The notes beneath the pieces were generated by a model. The model was not told the origin of the DNA, made no database searches, and saw only the letters and a program-made list of their open reading frames with translations. Positions 43,777 to 51,668 of a stretch of 51,668 nt of DNA are shown piece by piece. Position numbers and translations under genes: made by a program. This DNA comes from Polymyxa betae (lineage: Eukaryota; Endomyxa; Phytomyxea; Plasmodiophorida; Plasmodiophoridae): positions 1 to 51,668 of the forward strand of contig RBZT01000094.1 in the NCBI GenBank assembly GCA_003693705.1, in the 5' to 3' direction. Position 1 is the stretch's first letter. Each line of letters begins with the position of its first letter.

Positions 43777-44470
43777 ATGGCTCCAAAAAACGTCGCGGGT
43801 TGCGACGATCCGAACCATGTGCGGATTGCATATCATCATTTTACCATGGGCGCAATATCTGTCGTTTTACAGTCCGAGAGAAATAGCCATTGTCAATTAA
43901 GCATTTCAACGGCCCGGGGCGCTGTATCAAAAAGGAAAGAAGTATGGCGTCGATTGGCGAAATATCAAGAGATGGAAGAAGCTGCTGGACATCAGCGATG
44001 ACATCGACCGACGGGCCAGGATGCGCCGGCCGCTGTCTTCCATTCAAGCCATCGTAGAGGGCCAAGATGTTTAGGATCATCTTCGAGACTTTATTGAGCA
44101 TATACGGCCGCGAGACAGTGCTGTCACTGGATTGATGCTTTTCATGAAGTTCGTCGGTAATGGCTTTTTGCTTCCACGATTATTTCGTTAGCATTATGAA
44201 AATATATTCATTTTATCTATAGATACCAGTCATCTTTTTGTGTCGGCAATGATTGGGCTCTGAGGCAACGAATTTATCGGTTTGTCGAGAGAGAAGGGTA
44301 TGTACAGAGGCGTGCAACCCATGTCTCCCAGAACACCACGAATTGAGCGAATGGCGAATTCTCTGGAGAGCCATTGGGGAGTACTTGCCAGAAACGTTCA
44401 GATATTCGCAGGGATATTGAACCAGCCCTTGAATAATTTGAGATCAGGTGAAAATGAGCAGAACGCAATT
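43777..44470 (+). pseudogene. CENP-B/pogo-type HTH relic with an intron
   Basis: In the third frame it reads SFYSPREIAIVN, AFQRPGALYQKGKKYGVDWR then NIKRWKK, a psq/CENP-B-like first helix-turn-helix, RRPLSSIQAIVEGQDV and DHLRDFIEHIRPRDSAVTGL. A 66-nt GTAATG..CTATAG intron (44157-44222) leads to DTSHLFVSAMIG and, after one frameshift, RIYRFVEREGYVQRRATHVS, typical of the second HTH and linker before a DDE domain. The DDE part is absent. It may be an independent pogo-type transposon fragment; the order matches the family well but the catalytic domain cannot be checked. Confidence 0.5.
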
Positions 44471-44569
44471 GAATAGGCAACGAAACGGTTCTTTATTGCC
44501 ACCAAAAAGCAGTTTAAGTATATGGAGGCCAACTACTCTCATTGTACGATAGAGGACTAGAAGTCCGAA

Positions 44570-45345
44570 ATGGCATCCTCCGCGCTGGCACCCCCACGCA
44601 CACAGGCTGCCATTTTTTCTGCGCGCAGCCCTTTTCGTAGAAAAAGTAGCAGCCGGGATAGCCGCCGCAGTGGGTCTGCTCTAAGGACCGCATTTTGACT
44701 TCTGATGATGCTAAAAGTAGATATGAAAGTTACGTCAAGCATTACAGAAAAACAAAGCAACAGAGTGAACAAACGGGATTCGGCCTGACGGCAAAAAATA
44801 CTAATAATGGCTTGAACGCGATTAAATCTAAGCTTGAGTCTCTCTGTCATTTCTACAGCCGTATCGATGTGCTTTTTGGGCATCGTCAAGACGTCACCTC
44901 TGCCGCTACAGTTGAGCACGGAGTGAATTCTGATTTCTTTTTCGCGCCACAGCCGCGCTTTGCATCTGATAGTGAAGACGACGATTCCGATTTCGATACG
45001 GAGTCAGCCAGCTTTGGTGACAATGTGACCGATCTAATTTCACAGGGATTTAGCCAGCCATCGCAGATAGCTGAGCTAAGACAGTCTCAGACGCCATCGC
45101 AAACGGCTCATGCGAACCTAAAAAACGTGGCTCGTGCTTTTGGTGCCTATGTGTCAATTAATACAGTAATTTCCAGAAAAAGACCTTTATTTTTATTATA
45201 TATAAACTACACTAATAATCGGGACGACTCCGCCACGGACCCCGTGGCGGAGCAACCGTCCTGGAACTGGATTGAAGGATCGATTCTGATTTCACCCACA
45301 GATTGTGTGCACAGAGGAGTAGATTGCCACAAAGATATCTTTTAA
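44570..45345 (+). pseudogene. Myb/SANT-like DNA-binding protein relic
   Basis: A frameshift separates a short head (near 44660-44690) from a 216-aa frame starting near 44695. It contains SDDAKSRYESYVKHYRKTKQ, TGFGLTAKNTNNG, KSKLESLCHFYSRIDVLFG and QDVTSAATVEHG, the layout of the Myb/SANT-like domain proteins common in oomycete and fungal genomes and often linked to transposons. The tail is acidic (DSEDDDSDFDTES) and Gln/Ser-rich. The last 40 residues run over the hairpin at 45228 and probably are not part of the original protein. It abuts gag of the second gypsy element. Confidence 0.5.
45228..45252. repeat. Perfect 11-bp hairpin upstream of gypsy gag
   Basis: CTCCGCCACGG - ACC - CCGTGGCGGAG, 100 bp before the gag start. 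It could be a leader structure, a factor site or part of an unrecognised 5' LTR. Confidence 0.75.
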
Positions 45346-45351
45346 CGGAAG

Positions 45352-46466
45352 ATGACCGTCGTGATGGCTGAAGAGCTGACCGAGCACGACACGGTCGACT
45401 ATGGCGATGAAGAAGTGGTCGAGAACTTGCGAACTATGGATCTCGACAGCGACAATAATGAGGAAGAAGAGACTAAAGACGCTGATGACGACACGGCAGC
45501 GGATTCGGACGCGGCAGGAGCGGGTGATGAAGCGCCCGTTACGGAGGCGGCCGCCAACGCTGAACTAGTTCGGCAGCAGGCCAGCCGCCGCCGTGAAGAC
45601 TCGGGCAGCATCGCGGACCGCAACGTAACAAGTCCAAGGCACGCTGTCCTTGGGCGCGTGGCCTCCGGGGGTGTTAAAGTTCTGGAAACCAACCGGGCAC
45701 TCAAGCTGAAGATCCCGGATCGGAGCCACATAATGAGGTTCCGTCAAGAGCGCGAAAAATATTTACGCGTTTTCCAGGAGGCCGAGTTTGCGGGGGTTGC
45801 CCCTAGCGTCGATGATTGACCCACCGTTGCTGAAATGGATTTGCCAAAATAAGTTGGAGGTGTCTGTTGAAGCTGTAACTGACAATGAAGTTGATGGTTG
45901 GCTACAAACATTTTTGTCCGGCGAAAAAACTCATGATACAACCATGGACAAGAAACTGCGGGGGCTAAAGATGAACATGAAGGTTGACTCCCCACGAGGC
46001 CGGGTCATCGCCATGATGGTTCGGTTCCAGAGCATGGTTGATGGGAATGGATGGGCCGAAGCGTTTGAGGGCGAAGAGGGTCGCAAGGGTCAGGTAAAAT
46101 ACCTCTTGAACGCTATTGAACCTGCAGGCTTGAAGGGAATGATGAAGAAGGTACTTCAACGCCTTCCAAAGCTGCTCTCGTTGCCGAAGGCTTTCGGTAT
46201 AGCATTGGAGAAAAAAGCGGAAAATCATGAAGAGGTTTTAGCCGTGCATACGGCTACGGATACACAGAAAAGCTCGGGGAATAAGCGCCCCCCTGGAAAC
46301 GAAGAAAAACCAACCGCAAACAAGGAGAACAAACCGAACAGCAAGGCCGCTCGTGGTAGTAATTTGAAGTGTTATGGATGTGAAAAAATCGGACACCGTA
46401 ATTATGTGTCCTGATAAACTGTCCAAGGATGAGTTTCATTCCATCCTAAAAAAGACGGATAATAAC
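45352..46466 (+). pseudogene. Ty3/gypsy element 2, gag
   Basis: The capsid-nucleocapsid protein. It starts MTVVMAEELTEHDTVDYGDE, continues with a long acidic Asp/Glu/Ala region, then KIPDRSHIMRFRQEREKYLR. A one-base frameshift near 45818 leads to KWICQNKLEVSVEAVTDNEV and a helical capsid region (AFGIALEKKAENHEE). A basic linker and the zinc knuckle CYGCEKIGHRNYV-C end it, the last Cys displaced by a second frameshift near 46408. The frame then reads CPDKLSKDEFHSILKKTDNN until a MULE interrupts at 46467. The 5' LTR was not identified. Confidence 0.7.
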
Positions 46467-48636
46467 TTTAGGCGTACGGTAGGTAGACACCCCAATTTAG
46501 TGCGTAGACACCTTGGATGCGATAGCCTTATACTGTATAGATTGTATAGATATATAGACCATGGAACCCCTTGTCGCACAGAAATATTCATCTGCAGACG
46601 AGGCCCTTCAAGCGTGCAGGGAAGCAATGCATTCCTATGGTTATCGCATCAATAAGCTTAGATCCTAGCGGAACATATCCGGTGACGTTTGTCAAGTATG
46701 GATCGTCTGCCGATGTGGCAGAGAATATGAGAATACCCGAACGTTTCAGAATGAATCTACAGACATCAGAAATACTAGCACTAAGCTGACCGGCTGTCCT
46801 TGGTCTGCAGTCTTGCATGCCCCTGGAGACTATTCACAATGGTCGGTTCTGTTGATTTCTGACCTCAACAATCATGAGCCTGAATCGATGAATTCGAACG
46901 ATGTTCTGCCCATTCAGCGATCGTTATCTACAGAGCAACTTTCAATTATTGAAGATCTCAAAAATGCTGGTGCTCAACCTAAAACGATTGTTGCTGTACT
47001 ACGACAAAGATTTCCTAGGATCAATGTTGTTTCGTAAGATGTATAAAACGCGATCAATCGGATCCGAATTGCGGAATTGGATGGAAGATCTCCAATAGAA
47101 GCACTGTGGGCCAGTTATGTAAACAACAGGTCCTTCATGCATACCAGGTGGATGATCAGTGCCGGATAACTCATCTTTCCTTCTCTTTGCCAGAATCCAT
47201 TAAATTAACACGGCAATTCCATGATATTGTACTTCTTGATGCAACGTACAAAACAAATCGGTAATGAACTCATACTGGTGTGTTTGCTGTTGATCGTGTT
47301 AATCCCATTGCAGATTCCGAATTCCTTTATTGCATATTGTTGGCGTAACGCCGGTTAAAAATCGTTTTCGATTGCATTCGTTTTCATGCAAAGCGAAACA
47401 GAAGCAGACTATCTATGGGCCCTGCAGCTGATCCGCTGAATCTACATTGAGGAGCATTTCCAATCCATCTATGTTACAGACAGGGAACTTGCGCTCATGA
47501 ATACCCTCCAGAAAGAATACTCATTTGTTGAACCCAGCAATTTGCTTTGTGTCTGGCATATAGAGAAAAATGTAGTAGCCACGACAAAACGGTTTTTCCA
47601 GACGAACGATTCCTTTCAAAGCTTTGTCAAGCAATGGAAACGTGTGATGTATTCGGTTGATGAACACTCATTTGCTGAAGAAATGGAACGGCTTGAATTC
47701 GATGCACCAATTGATGCGGTCAATTATATCAAAACTAACTGGCTTCCGTTCAAGGAGAAGTTCGTGGTCGCTTGGACAGAAAAATGCATGCACGTCGGCG
47801 ACGCAGCCACCTCTAGAGTTGAAGATATGCATTCATCGTTAAAATCGTGGCTTCGCGTATCTACAGGAGATCTAAAGGCGCTGATCGGCACCTTCAGACT
47901 TGCCGTCCAGCATCAGTGGCAAGAGATTTCGCATAAGCTCGAATATGACCGAACTAATACTTTACGTGAAATGTCATCCGGGAAGTTTCTCAATACGCTC
48001 TATGATTAGCCCACAAAGAATATGAGAAGGCAAAGCATCTGAAAGACGACTGTAAACACTGCACCGATGTATTTTCAGCGACGATGGGTATACCGTGTTC
48101 CCATATACTTAGAGATCGCTTCGAACGAAAATGGTTTTGACAGTGAGCGATTCTAATAAGCACTGGTTGCTCTCGCATATTGACCATCGTGGCGCTGAAG
48201 ATTGTGACGCTCGTTCGTTTTCGCAGTCCTTAGCAGAACTATACCAAACATACCAATCCCTACCTGCACACCGTCAACGCATAATTGAGCAAGGAGTTGA
48301 TGTCCTCTCCACCATTAGAAGAGATTCCTATTTGATTCAAGAACTCGAAAATGCGAATGTCAGAGGTAGACCACAAGGATCTTTTGCACGGCCACCCCCA
48401 GGTTCCTCAACAAGACGGATCCCATCGGGTTTCGAATCAGTAGAGCCGCGCCGAGCCCGAACCTGTACTCGATGCGGGCAGTCAGGCCATAACCGACGAA
48501 GCTGTGATGCAAATATTTCGAATGCTTAGGACTATGCATTGTGAATAAAAGTTGGAATATATATTTGAGGGTGTCTACGCACTAAATTAGGGTGACTGCA
48601 GACCAATTTGGGGTGTCTACCTACCGTACGCCTAAA
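46467..48636 (+). mobile_element. MULE nested in gypsy element 2 (2.17 kb)
   Basis: The two ends are inverted: TTTAGGCGTACGGTAGGTAG then ACACCCCAA at both sides. Beyond that both have ATTTAGTGCGTAGACACC, but the right end carries about 20 extra bases in between. The gypsy gag stops on the left at KKTDNN and the gypsy linker resumes on the right at KFKKNSNYPWVCRIG, so the insertion is between nucleocapsid and protease. A perfect 8-11 bp target duplication is not seen. Confidence 0.85.
46561..48529 (+). pseudogene. MULE transposase
   Basis: Starts MEPLVAQKYSSADEALQACR, then a FAR1-like zinc region (LTGCPWSAVLH, SDLNNHEP) and SLSTEQLSIIEDLKNAGAQP, the helical segment before the catalytic core. 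Core motifs are FHDIVLLDATYKTNR (first Asp; stop codons follow), SIYVTDRELALMNTL (second Asp) and CVWHIEKN, then VEDMHSSLKSWLRVSTGDLK. CTDVFSATMGIPCSHIL is a SWIM-type zinc site. The tail has a Gly/Arg-rich linker and CTRCGQSGHNRRSC. At least six frame breaks or stops show inactivity. The layout is that of fungal and oomycete MULEs. Confidence 0.85.
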
Positions 48637-49185
48637 TTTAAGAAGAATTCTAACTATCCGTGGGTGTGCCGCATTGGTAGTAGAGCTGAAGTAGGGAAGC
48701 AAGTAGAAGTAAGGATCAGTGAAGGCCTTTATTTCCCTGCAATTCTAGATAGCGGCGCCACGGATGTCTCACTCATCCCGAAGTGTATCGCAGAACAGTC
48801 AATGAAGGAAGCCCCTACGATCCAGAAAGAGCGCCTGTCGGAGCCTGTGATATTACGCCTAGGTGATAATGTTATTTCGGAGGCGGCCACGGACGTCGTA
48901 ACCGGCAATATATTGCTACGGACATGTGCCGGTGAAGTCGTGCTACGGCGCAGGAAGTGCCTGATTTGGGACGTCCCTAGTGATGAAATTATACTGGGGA
49001 GCGATCTCCTCGAAGAACTCGGTATAGAGCCGAAAAGAGCACTCGACGCAGTAATTCTGCGTAGCAATGAGAGTACGGCTGCCGAAGCGGCCCCGGAGAT
49101 CGAAGGGAGACCAATGGCAGCGTTAAGAAGTGTCGGGGGTAAAAGAGGTGGGCGCAATTTGCGGACCCACGGACAAAGCGGATAA
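48637..49185 (+). pseudogene. Ty3/gypsy element 2, protease
   Basis: The frame resumes after the MULE with NSNYPWVCRIGSRAEVGKQV. The catalytic motif is FPAILDSGATDVSLIPKCIA (DSGA intact), followed by a flap region and SDEIILGSDLLEELG, the second strand of retropepsins. The frame reaches a TAA at 49183-49185. It would lie directly after gag in the intact element. The protease fold appears whole, with no break in about 180 residues. Confidence 0.8.
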
Positions 49186-49262
49186 GAAGTCAGACATTGA
49201 AGAAATGCTGCAGAGAGCTGTGGATAATGCCTACCCGATCAATGGCATAATCAATTAAACGC

Positions 49263-50950
49263 TTGGTATACCGCTATAAGGACGCTTGGCAAGTAAGGTT
49301 AGGTCGTGATCCACCAGCCAATGTACCGCCATTCGTCTCCCAGCTGAAGCCTAACGCCGCGCCTTTTATATGCAAAGCGAGGCAATACAAACCGGAAGAC
49401 AGCGAATTCGTGAAGAGAATTCTTGAAGAACTACTACAAAACGGGTATATGAAAATCCCAATTCGAGATGGGCTTCTCCAGTAGTAGTGGTTAAAAAGGC
49501 AGATGGCGGGAAACGTATGTGTGTGGATTTACGCGCAGCTAACGCTATCAATGAGAGTACGGCATGGCCAATGCCATTCCTAGAATCTATCGTCAATCAC
49601 TTGGCGGGTTCCAGGCATTGGTTTAAGTTAAATGCCTTTACAGGATTCTGGATGATGCCGTTATCTGAAGATTGTCAAGAAATGTTTTCATTTATGACAG
49701 ACCGGGGAATATATACACCCAAAAGATCCATTCAGGGAGCCCTGAATTCAGCGACACAATTCCAAGCCCGAATGGCCTTGGCCTTTAAAAATCTAATATA
49801 TCATTCGATAATTGTTTGGATTGATGACCTTTTAGGACATGCGAAGACTTTAGAAGAGTGGTTCCATGTATTGGAAACTACTTTGAGATTAGCAGTAAGG
49901 AGTAACATAAAATTTAATGTTAAGAAATGTGAGCTCTATACGAGATCTGCTAAGTTTTGCGGAAGAATATTCTCTCCGGACGGCGTAATTCACGACACGG
50001 ATAGAATTGAAGCACTGGTAGCAATCCCTCAGCCCAAAACTGCGAGGGACCTACAGCAATTTTTGATGGCCACTCAGTGGATGAGTCGCTCGATTCCTGA
50101 CTATAATACGATAGTGCGATCTCTGCAAGATATATTTGAGAATGCCATGAAGAACAAACCAGGACGAACGAAAAGCATTGCCAGACAAGTTCGTCTCATG
50201 AAATATGGTTGGGGCCCGCAGCATGAGCTGGCAGTCGAGAAGTTGAATAGTGCGATAGCAAGTCGTACTATGCTGGCATATCCAAGAGTGGACATGATTC
50301 AATGCATGTTTACTGATGCTAATGAATACAAGACATCAGGAATGGTTACTCAAATTCCGGTAGAAGACTTGGGCAAACCAGTTCAGGTTCAGAGGCACGA
50401 GCCCTTAGTGTTCGTAGCGCACAGATTCAATGGGACCGAGATAAACTGGTCTGTAGCCGAAAAAGGTTTTGCAATAAAAGACACAATGCAGATAATTGGA
50501 ATATTTATAATAAATGAAGAAGCCATTTAAACTGTTTTGTGATCATAAGAATCTTATACAGATTTTTTCTCCGCAACTGGTAAAGAAGCCGACAGCGCAG
50601 AAATTGCAAAGATGGGCTCTGGAGATGCAGAGATTTCGCTATGATATTGAACACATCAAAGGCGAAGATAATCACTGGGCAGACCTTATGACGAGATGGG
50701 GAGCCAGCCAGATCCCAGAAGAACAAATAAAAGCCGTCAGAAAAGCGAAACGCCTTCAGATTCCAGATGAAGCACGGGCCAGACCGTTACAAAGTCCTGA
50801 ATTCACCTGGTCGTCAGTTAAAGAAATTAAGAAGACACAAGAAGACCTATTACAGGTGAAACCCCTAAATATCACGAAGATGGTTTAATTATTACACATG
50901 AAAAAAAGGTCATTATACCAGCAGGTGATGATTTGACGACCAAGATTATG
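49263..50950 (+). pseudogene. Ty3/gypsy element 2, reverse transcriptase and RNase H
   Basis: Starts near 49263 (LGRDPPANVPPFVSQLKPN), with a frame break near 49485. RT motifs: VKKADGGKRMCVDLRAANAI, WFKLNAFTGFWMMPL (usual LDAF, so the first catalytic Asp is Asn), SFMTDRGIYTPKRSIQGALN, VWIDDLLGHAKT (xDD intact), CGRIFSPDGVIHD and WGPQHELAVEKLN. RNase H follows: CMFTDANEYKTSG, AEKGFAIKDTM, then after a small frame break FCDHKNLIQIF and DNHWADLMTRWG. The frame ends at 50888; a short continuation (LIITHEKKVIIPAGDD) reaches 50940 and stops at the telomere-like motif, so integrase and 3' LTR are lost. The motif set resembles oomycete gypsy elements. Confidence 0.8.
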
Positions 50951-50952
50951 AA

Positions 50953-51667
50953 TTATTGGGTTAGGGTTTTAAACCCTAACCTTGCCGAAATAAGAGATTC
51001 AGTGTTTGCGACCAGAAACTTGATTCTGGAAACGTACTTTTGATCAGCTGAGCTCCAACCGACGCGCCATTTCCCTTTCGTATGTACTTCAAGCTGCTTT
51101 ATACCTCCAGCAACACAAGAGGCGTTGCAATCAGGAGAAAACTCGCCGATTCCATTCCACTCATTCCATATGGAGCGCATAGATCGATGACCCCTAAAGG
51201 GTACGTAGTCGCTCTGGTCTGTTGATTCTGGAACCGGCACTAAGCTTGTCGGCGTGGCGCTAAGCGAACCATGACGAAGCTCAAACTGGCCGATATGGTG
51301 GATGAAACCTTGTAGTTGCGATGTTGTGACGGTTCGTCCCAGACGATCTGTGGCGCTATCTAATTTTTCCGATAAAACTCTGAGATGCCCTCCAATATCT
51401 TTATGGACCTGATCGATTTTATCCTGAACACCAGGTAGCACTGATTCGATACTCGCTTCGAACGGACTAGCAGTAGTCGACAAATATGTTTTCAAAGAAT
51501 CACAAAACTCAGCAAATAAAGGCGAATTAAACACGGGAAGGCTGAACAAGAAATGGTCTCGTCCGAGAAGCTTCATCATAGCTACATCTTGGAGGATAAC
51601 GGATCTCATACGAATCAACATGGTCAGAAAAGCCATCGCAGTCGGGTGCCGGCCTACATTTCGTTCT
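50953..51667 (-). CDS. Crypton-like protein with GCR1_C-type domain (5' partial)
   Basis: An uninterrupted minus-strand frame runs to the window edge (no stop before the end; first Met at 51636). The head HPTAMAFLTMLIRMRSVILQ and HFLFSLPVFNSPLFAEF is helical; a coiled region (VQDKIDQVHKDIGGHLRVLS) follows. The C-terminal RSIWNEWNGIGEF and KGKWRVGWSSADQK-YVSRIKFL match the WNEW..KWR...S...K..SR.K pattern of the GCR1_C DNA-binding domain found with Crypton tyrosine recombinases. The recombinase part would be upstream, outside the window. The last eight codons (LGFKTLTQ) come from the telomere-like palindrome. It is the longest undamaged frame with a recognisable domain near an edge. Crypton origin is inferred from the domain. 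Confidence 0.55.
   Translation of the reverse strand, partial: ERNVGRHPTAMAFLTMLIRMRSVILQDVAMMKLLGRDHFLFSLPVFNSPLFAEFCDSLKTYLSTTASPFEASIESVLPGVQDKIDQVHKDIGGHLRVLSEKLDSATDRLGRTVTTSQLQGFIHHIGQFELRHGSLSATPTSLVPVPESTDQSDYVPFRGHRSMRSIWNEWNGIGEFSPDCNASCVAGGIKQLEVHTKGKWRVGWSSADQKYVSRIKFLVANTESLISARLGFKTLTQ
50959..50981. repeat. Head-to-head telomere-like palindrome
   Basis: GGTTAGGGTTT - T - AAACCCTAACC, a palindrome with 11-bp arms. Each arm is TTAGGG/TTTAGGG-like. It sits exactly where gypsy integrase is cut and where the Crypton-like frame ends. Confidence 0.85.
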
Positions 51668-51668
51668 A

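Noticed and set aside
44282-44476. Myb-like reading (RTPRIERMANSLESHWGVLAR)
   Set aside because: The overlapping frame matches the CENP-B/pogo HTH and linker across the intron better, so this is probably a shadow frame.
45399-45731. 110-aa Ser/Ala-rich minus-strand frame, and similar frames at 48729-49157 and 28858-29304
   Set aside because: These are antisense shadows of recognised gag, protease and unknown-gene frames.
46467-48636. Exact MULE target duplication
   Set aside because: Bases next to the TIRs (GATAATAAC on the left, TTTAAGAAG on the right) do not match; claiming a duplication would be forced.
50101-50302. Minus-strand frames of 64 and 83 aa
   Set aside because: Shadows of the gypsy RT/RNase H frame.
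1-51668. tRNA, rRNA, CRISPR array or bacterial operon
   Set aside because: No cloverleaf A/B box pair, rRNA block, regular spacer array or ribosome-binding-site-led operon was seen by eye; eukaryotic introns, TATA boxes and transposons dominate.

Overview
The window looks like a transposon graveyard from a eukaryote. I find no intact host housekeeping gene, tRNA, rRNA or CRISPR array. Almost every stretch that reads as protein is a fragment of a mobile element, mostly broken by frameshifts and stops. The mix comprises Ty3/gypsy elements (one with a chromodomain), Ty1/copia, Tnp2/CACTA-like, hAT, pogo/CENP-B-type, MULE and a Crypton-like gene with a GCR1_C-type domain. Together with very short GT..AG introns (about 40-66 nt) and one TTTAGGG-type telomere-like motif, this suggests an oomycete or another stramenopile. 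That is an inference from remembered family resemblance; a fungus-like protist or alga is not excluded.

Layout. 1-1800: 3' end of a chromodomain gypsy element and a candidate LTR. 1801-4240: minus-strand Tnp2 copy A. 4389-5352: a 964-bp non-autonomous element with 19-bp terminal inverted repeats (TIRs) like those of the hAT at 29.6 kb. 5620-7022: minus-strand gag-protease relic. 7.3-16 kb: mostly unrecognised, with a 131-bp MITE and an inverted repeat pair. 15946-16253: solo LTR. 16639-18767: copia relic. 18785-25533: an unknown minus-strand gene followed by the fullest Tnp2 element (copy B). 26.1-26.9 kb: tandem repeats of about 310-330 bp. 28.3-29.4 kb: an intron-containing unknown gene. 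29649-31863: hAT. 31863-33561 and 36832-37815: copia relics flanking a 63-bp satellite. 38194-43690: a third Tnp2 element (copy C) split by a pogo element, a MITE and a solo LTR. 43777-45345: CENP-B-HTH and Myb/SANT-like relics. 45352-50950: a second gypsy element with a MULE nested between gag and protease. 50953-end: Crypton-like gene.

The most interesting signal is a Tnp2 family with two tandem genes. ORF1 is a conserved protein I do not recognise, with APGS..VWF, ARVQLL, D.YWH..LW and DDWKFP motifs. ORF2 begins with a CWC..H.C.GKIRY zinc-binding motif and, in copy B, continues into a Tnp2-type transposase. Three independent copies keep the gene order, and two ORF1 intron sites are each seen in two copies or supported at a matching boundary. 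A non-coding motif lies about 330 nt upstream of ORF1 in two copies and may belong to a divergent promoter driving a third, unknown gene.
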